A stretch of 64,000 bases of DNA from JAXGXJ01 sp963816155 (lineage in GTDB: Bacteria > Actinomycetota > Thermoleophilia > RBG-16-64-13): the NCBI GenBank assembly GCA_963816155.1, contig CAWFJE010000010.1:248001-312000 (forward strand), in the 5' to 3' direction. A program made the position numbers and the translations under genes. Shown here piece by piece: positions 1-8,285 of the stretch. How positions within the stretch are numbered: position 1 is the first letter of the stretch; each line of letters opens with the position of its first letter. Under the pieces are notes generated by a model. It had not been told where the DNA came from, did not search any database, and worked only from the letters and a program-made list of their open reading frames with translations.

Positions 1-605
1 CAGACGGCAAGCACGGGCGCCCGATACGTGCGCAAGGTCTCGACCGCCTTCGGGAGCCTGTCCTCCCAATCCACCGGGAAGGCGATCAGAGCCAGAGCGT
101 CGACCGGTACCGGCCCAGCGCAGGCCAGGGCCGTCATCACGCTGCCGAACGAATAGCCTGCCAGGCCCAGGGGCAGAGGGGACGGCGAGGGGAAGGGCGG
201 CACTTCCACGTTCGCGAGCCTTGTCTTGTCTCCGACTATGGGGCCCGCTTCGCGCCGGGCTTCCCAGGTGGTCTCTCCGGCGGGCGACCGACCCCCGAGT
301 CTCTCTTGAAGGTGGGCGAGCGCAGCCTCCACGTCGAGGTACTCATCGCTCCCGCTGTACTCCCCGCCGCTCGCGCCGACTCCCCGGAAATTGAAGCGCA
401 GCGTCGCCAGACCCTGCTCCCGGCAGGCCTTGGCGACCCGATGAACGACGGGTTGCAACATGGTCCCACCGTAGAGCGGATGTGGATGCGCCACCACTAC
501 CCCACCCCATGAGCCTTCGCTCCCGCCCTCCTCGAAGACCCCCTCCAGCGTGTGGTCGCCGGCGAAGAACAGGTCGGTCGGTGGATCCGCCGCCCGCTTG
601 GTCAC
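1..605 (-). CDS. Alpha/beta hydrolase (COG2945-like), 3' end outside window
   Basis: The reading frame starts with GTG at 605 and runs off the left edge, so about 201 residues are visible. An early HPHPLYGG segment matches the oxyanion-side motif of small alpha/beta hydrolases, a RFNFRGVG segment follows, and the nucleophile elbow G-Y-S-F-G-S lies near residue 145. The acid and histidine of the triad would lie beyond the window. The substrate is unknown; relatives are annotated as esterases or dienelactone-hydrolase-like proteins. The GTG overlaps the TGA of yajQ (GTGA), so translation is probably coupled to the upstream gene. The family call is well supported, the activity is not. Confidence 0.8.
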   Translation of the reverse strand, partial: MTKRAADPPTDLFFAGDHTLEGVFEEGGSEGSWGGVVVAHPHPLYGGTMLQPVVHRVAKACREQGLATLRFNFRGVGASGGEYSGSDEYLDVEAALAHLQERLGGRSPAGETTWEARREAGPIVGDKTRLANVEVPPFPSPSPLPLGLAGYSFGSVMTALACAGPVPVDALALIAFPVDWEDRLPKAVETLRTYRAPVLAV

Positions 606-1093
606 TCGCGGAAGTTCACGTATTGCAGAGGCATGCCCACATCGGCTTCTTTGAGCAGGTTGATCACGTCTTGGAGATCGTCGCGCTTCTTGCCGGTGAC
701 ACGCACCTCATCACCTTGGATGGCCGCCTGCACTTTGATCTTGGTCTCCTTGATCATCTTGACGACCTTGCGCGCCGTCTCCATGTCGATACCGTTGGTG
801 ATGGTGACGGTCTGGCGCACCATGTCTCCCCCGGCCTTCTCAGAAAGGCCGAAGTCCAGGGCCTCGGCCTCGATCGACCGCCGTACGACTTTGGAGATGA
901 GCATGTCGCGGATGGCCCGCAGTTTCATCTCGTCCTCGGTGACGACGCTGATCTTCCCTTCCTTGCGATCCAGGTCGATCTGAGTCTTCGAGCCGCGAAA
1001 GTCGAACCGAGTGGAGAGCTCCTTCTTCACCTGGTTGACGGCGTTGTCCATCTCCTGCAGGTCCACCCTGCTTACGATGTCGAAGGATGGCAT
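602..1093 (-). CDS. yajQ: YajQ family nucleotide-binding protein
   Basis: The protein has 163 residues, the usual length of the YajQ/DUF520 family, and starts with the typical M-P-S-F-D-I-V-S. Family landmarks include FDFRGSK near residue 32, the DLQDVI segment, and the C-terminal LQYVNFRE. Family members bind nucleotides, and c-di-GMP in Xanthomonas homologues. The ATG at 1093 was chosen because AAGGAGGAAG sits just upstream; longer in-frame extensions have no similar ribosome site and would overlap the divergent M23 gene. The stop overlaps the GTG of the downstream hydrolase. The exact role here is not deducible. Confidence 0.93.
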   Translation of the reverse strand: MPSFDIVSRVDLQEMDNAVNQVKKELSTRFDFRGSKTQIDLDRKEGKISVVTEDEMKLRAIRDMLISKVVRRSIEAEALDFGLSEKAGGDMVRQTVTITNGIDMETARKVVKMIKETKIKVQAAIQGDEVRVTGKKRDDLQDVINLLKEADVGMPLQYVNFRE

Positions 1094-1151
1094 CGGCTTC
1101 CTCCTTGTCCGGTAGGTGCCCCGCCAGGATACCGCAGGGCCGGACGAAGGG

Positions 1152-1180
1152 TGGTCAGCGGTACGGATGGTTGATAGACT
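1152..1180 (+). promoter_or_regulatory. Putative promoter of the M23 peptidase gene (leaderless)
   Basis: TGGTCA (1152-1157) and TAGACT (1175-1180) are separated by 17 nt. The -10 box ends 7 nt before the ATG at 1188, and no Shine-Dalgarno sequence is visible. This fits a leaderless mRNA, common in actinobacteria. The start site is inferred. Confidence 0.45.
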
Positions 1181-1187
1181 GCCACTC

Positions 1188-2576
1188 ATGTCGCCTGATG
1201 CGAAACACAAGGGCGGCCGTGCCCTCCGGCTTCTGCGCGAAGGGACCGGCGCTCTGAGTTCACAGAAAGGGCGGATCGCGATACTGATCGTGGTCGTTGC
1301 TCTGCTCGGCAATCTTCTTGCCGGCGTGTTATCCCTCCCCCTCCTGAGCCTCGGGTCTGCGACCGCCGAGACCGCGCTTTCCGCGGCCCAGGCCGAGCTC
1401 AAGGCCGCCAAAGTCGCCCTGGCTGAAGAGCAAGCCCGCTTGGACGCTTTCGCACAGAAGCAGGAAGATGCCGAGGTCCGCTTGGAGACGACGCAGGACC
1501 GCATCGGCGTGGTGAAGGGCGATACGCACAAGGCCGAGGCCAAGCTTGCCCGCCTACAGACCCAGCTCTCGGAACGCCTGGTGGAGATCTACAAGGACAG
1601 GGGTTCACAGGCCCTGGCCGCCATAAACGCCGTCTTCTCCGGGGATGACCAGTCCATCGGGGCCATCGTCGACCGCTTGGGGATGGTCACCCACGTGGCC
1701 GAGCAGGATGGGCAGTTGGTGGCCGACGTCAAGGACGGCCTCACGGAGCTCGACCAGCTCAACACCGAGTTGGCAGAGCAAGAAGCGGCTGAACAAGCCC
1801 AGGCAGCAGAGTACACCGCGGCCCGCGACGAGACTCTGCAGCAACTGGAAGCGTCCCAGGACCAATACAACGTGCTGAGAGCCCGCGTGGCCCAGTTGGA
1901 AGAGGAAGAGCGCCAACGACAGGAGGAGGCCCGCAGAGTGGCTGAGGCAAAGGCCGCCGCGGAAGCCAAAGCCAGAGCCGCGGAAGCCAAAGCTAAGGCC
2001 GAGGCGGAAGCCAAAGCCGAGGCGCTGGCAGCCGCGACCCAGAGCACCTCTTCTCCCACCAACTCGACCCCCACGACCAAGAAGACCACGACGACGACGA
2101 CGGCCAAGAAGACCACGACCACCACCAAGAAGGCCACACCCAAACCGGATCCAGTTGTCGATACCAGCGCCGGCTGGGTGTTCCCGGTGCAAGGGGCCAA
2201 CAGCTTCGTCGACAGCTTCGGCGCGGCGCGCTCAGGCGGGCGCTCGCACAAGGGCTGCGACATCATGACGGCCCGCGGCACACCCCTCGTCGCCGTGGTC
2301 AGCGGTACCATCCGCAGCACCAACCCCTCCAACTCCGGGCTGGGAGGCATCACCATCCATCTCAGCGGCAGCGACGGTAACGTCTACTACTACGCGCACC
2401 TCTCCTCCATCAAGAGCGGCATCAAGTCCGGCGTGCATGTCGACGCTGGGCAGGTGATCGGCTACGCGGGCAACACCGGCAACGCCAGCGGCGGCGCAGT
2501 ACACCTGCACTTTGAGATCCGCCCCGGTGGCGGGAGCGCCATCAACCCCTACTCGACGCTGATCAAGTACCGCTGA
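1188..2576 (+). CDS. Membrane-anchored M23 (LytM-type) peptidase with coiled coil
   Basis: A 462-residue cell-wall hydrolase candidate. After a basic N-terminus there is one hydrophobic helix (about residues 29-56), then a long Ala/Glu/Lys-rich coiled coil (about 65-290), a low-complexity Thr/Lys linker (about 295-330), and a C-terminal M23 domain. The zinc-site motifs are intact: H-K-G-C-D in the first motif and H-L-H-F-E near the C-terminus. It therefore looks catalytically active, unlike degenerate EnvC/NlpD activators, although the coiled-coil plus LytM layout is EnvC-like. It would act outside the membrane on peptidoglycan crosslinks during growth or division. In-frame ATGs at 1116 and 1167 are alternatives; 1188 is preferred because of the promoter just upstream. 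Confidence 0.9.
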   Translation: MSPDAKHKGGRALRLLREGTGALSSQKGRIAILIVVVALLGNLLAGVLSLPLLSLGSATAETALSAAQAELKAAKVALAEEQARLDAFAQKQEDAEVRLETTQDRIGVVKGDTHKAEAKLARLQTQLSERLVEIYKDRGSQALAAINAVFSGDDQSIGAIVDRLGMVTHVAEQDGQLVADVKDGLTELDQLNTELAEQEAAEQAQAAEYTAARDETLQQLEASQDQYNVLRARVAQLEEEERQRQEEARRVAEAKAAAEAKARAAEAKAKAEAEAKAEALAAATQSTSSPTNSTPTTKKTTTTTTAKKTTTTTKKATPKPDPVVDTSAGWVFPVQGANSFVDSFGAARSGGRSHKGCDIMTARGTPLVAVVSGTIRSTNPSNSGLGGITIHLSGSDGNVYYYAHLSSIKSGIKSGVHVDAGQVIGYAGNTGNASGGAVHLHFEIRPGGGSAINPYSTLIKYR

Positions 2577-2602
2577 CGCGTCCCCCTCGGGCTTTCTAGC
2601 CC

Positions 2603-4177
2603 CTACGAGCGCGCCCCGCCGTCGGAAACACGAGGGACGCAGTGTGGCCCGTCGGCCAGACAAGCGATGCGCGGTTCGCGGCCCCATCGTGTTCTGTATG
2701 CCCCAGCGGCCTCTTCGACAGCTGCGCCGACGAAGCGCGAGACCATCTCCCCCGCTCCTTGCCTGCATGGAGCCGCCGCATCGCCCAAGTTCACAGGGCG
2801 CGTACGCTCTCCATCGCGGAGGTCGGGCAACACGGTGCCGGGATGACGGCAGGGCAGGAGGGCGAAGTCGGAACGTGGGGTCTGCGGGCTGAAGTAGAAG
2901 GTATGCTCCAGCGGGACCCGTTCCTGCAACAACGCCAAGGACTGGACCGCCCACTGATCCTGCGCGAACTGCCAATCCTCGGCGGTCAACAGGTCCTGGA
3001 AGGCCAACGGACCTCTCTCCGCGAGCAGGCCGAGGAGCCGGCGGTAGGAGACCGATCCCACGGGATCCGCGTCGGTGGTGTCGGCCACCAGTATCAGATA
3101 GCCTCCCTCGCGTACCGCCGGCGCCGCCGAACCCATGGTCTTGCTGGCCTGGTAGTGGTTGATGCCCACACGCGCGGCATGCGTCACCACGATGTCGTAT
3201 TCCCGCTCCAGCCATACCTCTGAGTAGCTTCTCAACTGCTCGACCGCCGCCGCGTGAGCAGCGCGCATCTCTCCGCAGAAGACGCCCACCACTTGGCCGT
3301 CGGGGCGCGCGGCCACGTTCAGTATGAAGTCCGGCGGTACGAGGGCGGCGACGGCCAGGGAGTACTCATGGCAGGGGTTCCCTTCCAGACGCAAGTCACC
3401 GATGCCGGGGGCGGCCACCACTGCCGGACCGTGGAAGTCACGCACGCTCGCCACATCGAGGAGACCGGGGCAGATACTCTTCCGTCCACCCGAGGCGCCG
3501 GCCATGAAATGCGGCTCCACGAGACCGGTGAGGATCCTGAGCCCGGCCTCCGCGTACACCCGGTTGACAGACACCCGTAGGTCGCCGCCCGAGCCGCCGC
3601 CGCGGGCGCCATCCAGGCTGCCGTTCGAGCCGTCGATCGACACGAGCGACGCGGCGTCGGCGGCATCGTGGCAACTCACCCGCACACCGGCCTCCCGCAC
3701 GCGCGGATCGACCAAGTCCCAGATCTCGGCATGGGTGAGCGGGTGATGAGTGCCGGTAGCCACCAGCAACGTGATCCAGTGAGCGGGGAAGCCGGCGTCG
3801 AGAAGGAGCCGCACCAGGGGCCACAGGATCCCCGACTCCCCCTTGTACGGTACAGGACGGGAATCGTCTGAGATCACGACGACCACCGTCTGCGGCAGGG
3901 GGGTGTCCGGCTTCGCCGCGCCTTCCCTCGGCGTCATCAGCGCCGGCGGAGCCACCCCCTCCGACGTCGGCGCAGACACCGAACCCCTCATCCGCTCCAG
4001 CGCCCGCGCACACAGTTCGCTCAGCGGGGGACATCCGATGGGCGCGGTGAGGGCCTCGTCGACCGCCCGGGACACGTCAGGCAACAGGACAGGCTCGCGG
4101 GCGCGAATGACGTCGGTACCTCGCGGCAGGAGGATATCGGTGCTGAAGGAGGCGAAGTCCATACGTACGCGCGGCAT
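2603..4177 (-). CDS. larA: LarA-family nickel-pincer racemase (lactate racemase-like)
   Basis: A 524-residue DUF2088/LarA-fold protein. Residues matching the characterised lactate racemase are recognisable: SDDSRP (Asp/Arg pair), ATGTHHP (first His), LVEPHFMAG (second His) and SGGRKS, whose Lys lies ten residues after that His as expected for the lysine carrying the nickel-pincer nucleotide. A glycine-rich insertion of about 13 residues precedes the EPH motif. LarA homologues isomerise diverse 2-hydroxyacids, so lactate is only one possible substrate. No larB, larC or larE cofactor genes are visible in the window. The ATG at 4177 gives a start in MPRVRMD; an ATG at 4240 in the same frame would overlap the upstream ABC-F gene by 43 nt. 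Confidence 0.87.
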   Translation of the reverse strand: MPRVRMDFASFSTDILLPRGTDVIRAREPVLLPDVSRAVDEALTAPIGCPPLSELCARALERMRGSVSAPTSEGVAPPALMTPREGAAKPDTPLPQTVVVVISDDSRPVPYKGESGILWPLVRLLLDAGFPAHWITLLVATGTHHPLTHAEIWDLVDPRVREAGVRVSCHDAADAASLVSIDGSNGSLDGARGGGSGGDLRVSVNRVYAEAGLRILTGLVEPHFMAGASGGRKSICPGLLDVASVRDFHGPAVVAAPGIGDLRLEGNPCHEYSLAVAALVPPDFILNVAARPDGQVVGVFCGEMRAAHAAAVEQLRSYSEVWLEREYDIVVTHAARVGINHYQASKTMGSAAPAVREGGYLILVADTTDADPVGSVSYRRLLGLLAERGPLAFQDLLTAEDWQFAQDQWAVQSLALLQERVPLEHTFYFSPQTPRSDFALLPCRHPGTVLPDLRDGERTRPVNLGDAAAPCRQGAGEMVSRFVGAAVEEAAGAYRTRWGREPRIACLADGPHCVPRVSDGGARS

Positions 4178-4197
4178 CCCCACTTCGCCCTCGCCGA

Positions 4198-6390
4198 TCA
4201 GCCGGCCGTCGTGCCCATGGACTCGGCCAGCTTCCCCCATTCCTCATACAGAACGCTGATCTCGTCGGCGAGCGCGGTCGCCTCGGAGGAAGCAGTCCCG
4301 AGCAACTCGTAGTCGCAGCCATGCGCCGGGTCGCTGAGAAGAGCGGCCACCTCCGCCTGCCGGGCCTCCGCCGCCAGCAGGCGCCGCTCCACCTTCCTGT
4401 AGCGGCTCTGCAACTCCTTGCGCTCCTTATAGCCCAGTTCCACGGTCACCGCTGTGGCGCTCTTCTTCGTCGGCCTCGGCCCCCCTGGGGAGCGCGCCAC
4501 ACGACTGCCGGCCTGGGCAGGAACGTCCGCCTTCGCGGCCGCGGACGACCCGGCCGTGACCCCCGGCGACCCGTTGTCCCCCTCCGAGGCATCACCTCCG
4601 GTCTTGGCGTCCGCCCCGCCCGGCTTGGTCGCAGCGGCGCCCGACGTGGCCGCCGCGGGACCCTCCTTGCCGTTCGCAGCGCCGCCGCCGCTCACTTCCT
4701 GCGCTTTCTTCCACTGGTAGTACTCCCAGTCGCCCGGATAGTGCGTCAGGTGCCCATCACGCACTTCGATGACCTTCGTCCCGATGGCGTTGATGAGGTG
4801 TCTGTCGTGGCTGATGAAGATCACCGAGCCCTGGAACTGGGCCAGGGCCGCGGTCAAAACGGCCCGCGAGTCCATATCGAGATGGTTGGTGGGTTCGTCG
4901 AGCAGGAGGAGCCCGGCCGGATCGATGAGCATCCTGGCCAGCGCCAGACGGGCCTTCTCCCCTCCCGACAGCACAGACACCTTCTTGGTCACATCATCCT
5001 CGTCGAACAGGAACGTGCCCAGATAGCTCCGCACCTCGGGAAGGCGGCCGGCCGGAGCCGCCGCCTCCTCCATGGTCTTGAGCACCGTCGTACCCGGATC
5101 GAGAACCTCCAACTGATGTTGCGCGAAGTATTCCCGGCGAACGTTGTGCCCCAGGTTGAGCGACCCACCGTCAGGGTCGATAACCCCGGCCAGCAGTTTC
5201 AGCAGAGTGGATTTGCCGGCCCCGTTCGGCCCCACGAGCGCGATCTTCTCGCCCCGCTCCACCACCAGGTCGAGACGCTTGTACACCACCCTGTCCCCGT
5301 AGGCCTTGCGGGCGTGCTTGATCTCGGCCACCACCCGGCCTGTACGAGGCGGCTGGGGAAAACCGAACTTGATGGTCTTGCGCTCCAGGGTGGGCGCGTC
5401 TATACGCTCGGTCCGCTCCAGTTGGCGGAGCTTCTGCTGCACCTGCTTGGCCTTGGTGTTCTTGGCTCGAAAGCGCCGGACAAAGCTCTCCGCGGCGTCG
5501 ATCTCCCGCTGCTGGTTCTTGGCCGCGTTGACGAGGGCCTCGTAGCGCTGGCGCTTCTCGATCTCGAAATGATCGTAGCTGCCGGCGTACAGATCGATCG
5601 TGCCCCGGTCGAGGTCGGCGATGTGCGTGGCCATCCGGTTGAGAAAGTAGCGGTCATGGCTGATGACGATCAGCGCACCCGTCCAGCCCAGCAGGAACTC
5701 CTCCAGCCAGAGGAGGCTCTCCAGGTCGAGATGGTTCGTGGGTTCATCCATCAGAAGGATATCCGGCTGTTCCAAGAGCAGACGCGCCAGAGCCACCCGC
5801 ATCCGCCAGCCTCCCGAGAGTTCGGCGATGGGCCGCTGGAAGTCATCCTCGCGGAAGCCCATGCCACGGAGGATGGCCTGAGCCCGAGCCTCGAGCTCGT
5901 AGCCTTGAGCGTTCTCGAAGGCCGTCTGTACCGCCCCCAGTTCGCGCAGCAGGGCTTCGGGGTCGACCTCTTCGACGGCCACAGGAGCGGCCGCGAGGGC
6001 ACGAGGTTGTGAGGCGCTCCCGACTCCCGGCTCCGCGCCGGCGACCGCAGCATCGACCTCATAGAACTGCGCCAGCCTGCGCCCCAGGTCGGCGATGCGG
6101 TGTTCGGCGGTCAGGACCTCCGCGTAGGAGGCCAAGACCTCGTCCATTACAGGATGGTCCGCGATCTCTTCGATCTCCTGAGGCAGAAAGCCTACGCGCA
6201 GATCCTTGCGGGCGCTGATCTCCCCTTCGTCCAGCGACATCTCACGCACGATCAGCCTCAGCAACGTGGTCTTGCCGGCGCCGTTGGCGCCGACCAGCCC
6301 CACGCGCATCCCCGGCTTGACGTGCAGACTCGCCCCGTCGAGGATCACCTGGCTGCCGAAGGATTTGGAGATGTCGGTAAGGTGCAGCAT
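4198..6390 (-). CDS. ABC-F family ATPase (ribosome-associated type)
   Basis: A 730-residue protein with two ABC cassettes and no membrane domain. Cassette 1 has Walker A GANGAGKT near residue 36, LSGGWRMR and MDEPTNHLD. Cassette 2 has GPNGAGKST near residue 390, LSGGEKAR and LDEPTNHLD. A basic P-site-tRNA-interaction-like linker with KNTKAKQVQQ separates them. A low-complexity Ala/Gly linker (about 575-640) leads to a C-terminal coiled coil, as in Uup/YdiF-like members. ABC-F proteins act on the ribosome during stalling, assembly or antibiotic protection; which subgroup this is cannot be decided by eye. There is no clear Shine-Dalgarno, and a TATCCT -10-like box lies 8 nt before the ATG, suggesting leaderless translation. 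Confidence 0.92.
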   Translation of the reverse strand: MLHLTDISKSFGSQVILDGASLHVKPGMRVGLVGANGAGKTTLLRLIVREMSLDEGEISARKDLRVGFLPQEIEEIADHPVMDEVLASYAEVLTAEHRIADLGRRLAQFYEVDAAVAGAEPGVGSASQPRALAAAPVAVEEVDPEALLRELGAVQTAFENAQGYELEARAQAILRGMGFREDDFQRPIAELSGGWRMRVALARLLLEQPDILLMDEPTNHLDLESLLWLEEFLLGWTGALIVISHDRYFLNRMATHIADLDRGTIDLYAGSYDHFEIEKRQRYEALVNAAKNQQREIDAAESFVRRFRAKNTKAKQVQQKLRQLERTERIDAPTLERKTIKFGFPQPPRTGRVVAEIKHARKAYGDRVVYKRLDLVVERGEKIALVGPNGAGKSTLLKLLAGVIDPDGGSLNLGHNVRREYFAQHQLEVLDPGTTVLKTMEEAAAPAGRLPEVRSYLGTFLFDEDDVTKKVSVLSGGEKARLALARMLIDPAGLLLLDEPTNHLDMDSRAVLTAALAQFQGSVIFISHDRHLINAIGTKVIEVRDGHLTHYPGDWEYYQWKKAQEVSGGGAANGKEGPAAATSGAAATKPGGADAKTGGDASEGDNGSPGVTAGSSAAAKADVPAQAGSRVARSPGGPRPTKKSATAVTVELGYKERKELQSRYRKVERRLLAAEARQAEVAALLSDPAHGCDYELLGTASSEATALADEISVLYEEWGKLAESMGTTAG

Positions 6391-6477
6391 CGCCGGGTAG
6401 GATAGCAGTCAGGGGAAGTCCCGGCAGCCGTGGAAGGTCGAGCCGCTCCGGCCTCTAGCGAGACAGGGCGGCGAAGA

Positions 6478-7368
6478 TCAGGACTCGTCCCAGAACAGAC
6501 CCTGCTCGCTGGTGCCGACGCCCTGTGTGACGGCGCGTTCGAGCAGGTGCCGTATGGCCGCCGTGCCCTCCGGGCCGTAGTCGAGACTGAAATCGTTCAC
6601 GTATAACTCCACGTGCGCCGCGCACACCTCAGCATCCATCTCCTGGGCGTGTCGTTGGGCGTAGGCGAAGGCTTCATCAGGGAAGGAGCGGGCCCGGCGT
6701 ATACCGGCCCGCACCGCGTCATCGACGGCAGCTTGGACGTCGCACGGAAGGGAGCGCCGTACCGCGATCCCACCCAGAGGGATGGGGAGCCCGGTGGTCC
6801 CTTCCCACCACTCCCCCAGATCGACAAGCCGGCGCAGACCGTGCGCGCCGAAGGTGAAGCGGCCCTCATGGATGATGACCCCGGCATCGACTTCCCCGGC
6901 AGCCACGGCAGGCATGATGCGGTCGAAGGGCATGATGACCGGCCTCTCCAGCCCGCCGGCGAACAACTCGAGCAGAAGCGCGGCGGTGGTGAGACCGCCG
7001 GGCAGAGCCACCTTGCTCCTAGCCAACTCGTCCGCCAAGGCAGCGGCGTGGTGAACGTCGGGGGCCGGGCGCAGTCTCGCGTCCTTGCGACTCACCACCA
7101 ACGGTCCGCAGCCGCGTCCCAGAGCGCCGCCGGAGTGCAGCAGCGCGTATTCCGCACGCAGGTAGGCGAAGGCGTGCATGGAGATCTTGACCACATCCAC
7201 CGCTCCCTCTTGGGCGAGGCGGTTGAGCGTGTCGATATCCTCAAAGCGCAGATCTACTTTCGGGGCCTCAGGAAGAAGACCGTCCACCCAAGCATGGAAG
7301 ATGAATGTGTCGTTGGGACAGGGAGAGATGGCCAGCTTCAGTCGCTCTCCCCCATCCGCCGCGCTCAC
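6478..7368 (-). CDS. mqnD: 1,4-dihydroxy-6-naphthoate synthase, futalosine menaquinone pathway
   Basis: A 296-residue member of the MqnA/MqnD periplasmic-binding-protein-like family. MqnD converts cyclic dehypoxanthine futalosine to 1,4-dihydroxy-6-naphthoate. The N-terminal SPCPNDTF motif, then FEDIDTLN and VVKISMHA, are typical of MqnD rather than MqnA. The start chosen is GTG at 7368, which overlaps the TGA of mqnB (GTGA) and indicates coupled translation; the conserved core begins about ten codons later. Its neighbour mqnB belongs to the same pathway, so menaquinone is made by the futalosine route, consistent with an anaerobic or facultative respiratory lifestyle. Confidence 0.92.
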   Translation of the reverse strand: MSAADGGERLKLAISPCPNDTFIFHAWVDGLLPEAPKVDLRFEDIDTLNRLAQEGAVDVVKISMHAFAYLRAEYALLHSGGALGRGCGPLVVSRKDARLRPAPDVHHAAALADELARSKVALPGGLTTAALLLELFAGGLERPVIMPFDRIMPAVAAGEVDAGVIIHEGRFTFGAHGLRRLVDLGEWWEGTTGLPIPLGGIAVRRSLPCDVQAAVDDAVRAGIRRARSFPDEAFAYAQRHAQEMDAEVCAAHVELYVNDFSLDYGPEGTAAIRHLLERAVTQGVGTSEQGLFWDES

Positions 7369-8285
7369 TCGGCCCGCTCTCCTTCCTCCGCTGCTACTCG
7401 TGCGGTCGCGCCCATAAGATGATCTTCCAGAGCCGCGCAGATGGCCAACGCAGCCCGTCCCGCCGTCGAGACGGCACCCTCCACCTGCCACGAGGCTCGG
7501 TCACGGTCGGTGATGAGGTTGCTGATGCCGCGCACCTCTAAGAAGGGCACCTGATAGAGGCCACAGATGTGTGCAGCCGCGGCGCCTTCCATCGACTCGG
7601 CCAGCGCACCCCAGCGCTCGTACAGCACAGCGGCCTCCGCCGCCAGCCCCGTGGCTCGCGATGCGGTCAAACAGCGCCCGCCGAAGACCCGGGGTCCGGT
7701 CGGTCTGACGGACGTGGAGGCGAACCCGCTTGTGGCCGCGACCGCCCTGATGGCGGTCCCGACGAGGTCCGGGTCAAGCGAGAAGCGGATCGCCGACCCA
7801 CGCCGCGCTCCGGCGCCATCTTGGAGCCCCAGGTCGTCGGCCGACAGCCAACCATCAGGGCTTGAGCTACCCGAGTCGGCGTAGATCTCCTCCGTCGCCA
7901 GAACGATGTCTCCAGGCAGCGGATGGACGTCGTGGATATCGACAAAAGCGCCGGCGATGCCCACCTGCATGATCAGCTTGGGAGAGGGGTCCAGCGCCTG
8001 CAGCAGACACGTGAGGATGTGGGCGGTGTTGGCCTTGTCGCAGCCCCCCACGGCGACGACAACGGGGAGGGTCCGGCCCAACCGACCCCTGACCACGGTC
8101 TTCCCGGCCACCTCGAAACGTCGTGCTTCGCTGAGCGCGGCGATGAGAGGGGCGGCTTCCCCGACCGTCGCCGTGAGGACCACCAGGGACACACCTTTCA
8201 GTGCCGCGCGCGTGGCGGCGCAGCCCTCCAGAACCGTCGGCGCCCGCTCAGACGGCCCCAAGGGTCCTGTTTGTGTCTTCGCCAC
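7365..8285 (-). CDS. mqnB: Futalosine hydrolase
   Basis: A 306-residue nucleoside phosphorylase/hydrolase-fold enzyme. MqnB removes hypoxanthine from futalosine to give dehypoxanthine futalosine. Visible family motifs are QVGIAGAF, the ESMEGAAAAH nucleoside-binding segment near residue 225, and EVRGISNLITDRD near residue 245, typical of futalosine hydrolase. A short N-terminal extension precedes the core. The GTG at 8285 overlaps the TAG of the E2 gene, and its own stop overlaps mqnD. A generic MTA/SAH nucleosidase is less likely because of the mqnD neighbour. Confidence 0.92.
   Translation of the reverse strand: MAKTQTGPLGPSERAPTVLEGCAATRAALKGVSLVVLTATVGEAAPLIAALSEARRFEVAGKTVVRGRLGRTLPVVVAVGGCDKANTAHILTCLLQALDPSPKLIMQVGIAGAFVDIHDVHPLPGDIVLATEEIYADSGSSSPDGWLSADDLGLQDGAGARRGSAIRFSLDPDLVGTAIRAVAATSGFASTSVRPTGPRVFGGRCLTASRATGLAAEAAVLYERWGALAESMEGAAAAHICGLYQVPFLEVRGISNLITDRDRASWQVEGAVSTAGRAALAICAALEDHLMGATARVAAEEGERAE

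Noticed and set aside
3254..3580. Plus-strand frames of 100-190 codons within larA
   Set aside because: They lie wholly inside the LarA gene on the opposite strand and show no recognisable protein.
4321..6012. Long plus-strand open frame (563 codons) opposite the ABC-F gene
   Set aside because: It mirrors the third-codon-position GC bias of the ABC-F gene, shows no family motif, and the minus-strand protein has every ABC-F motif.
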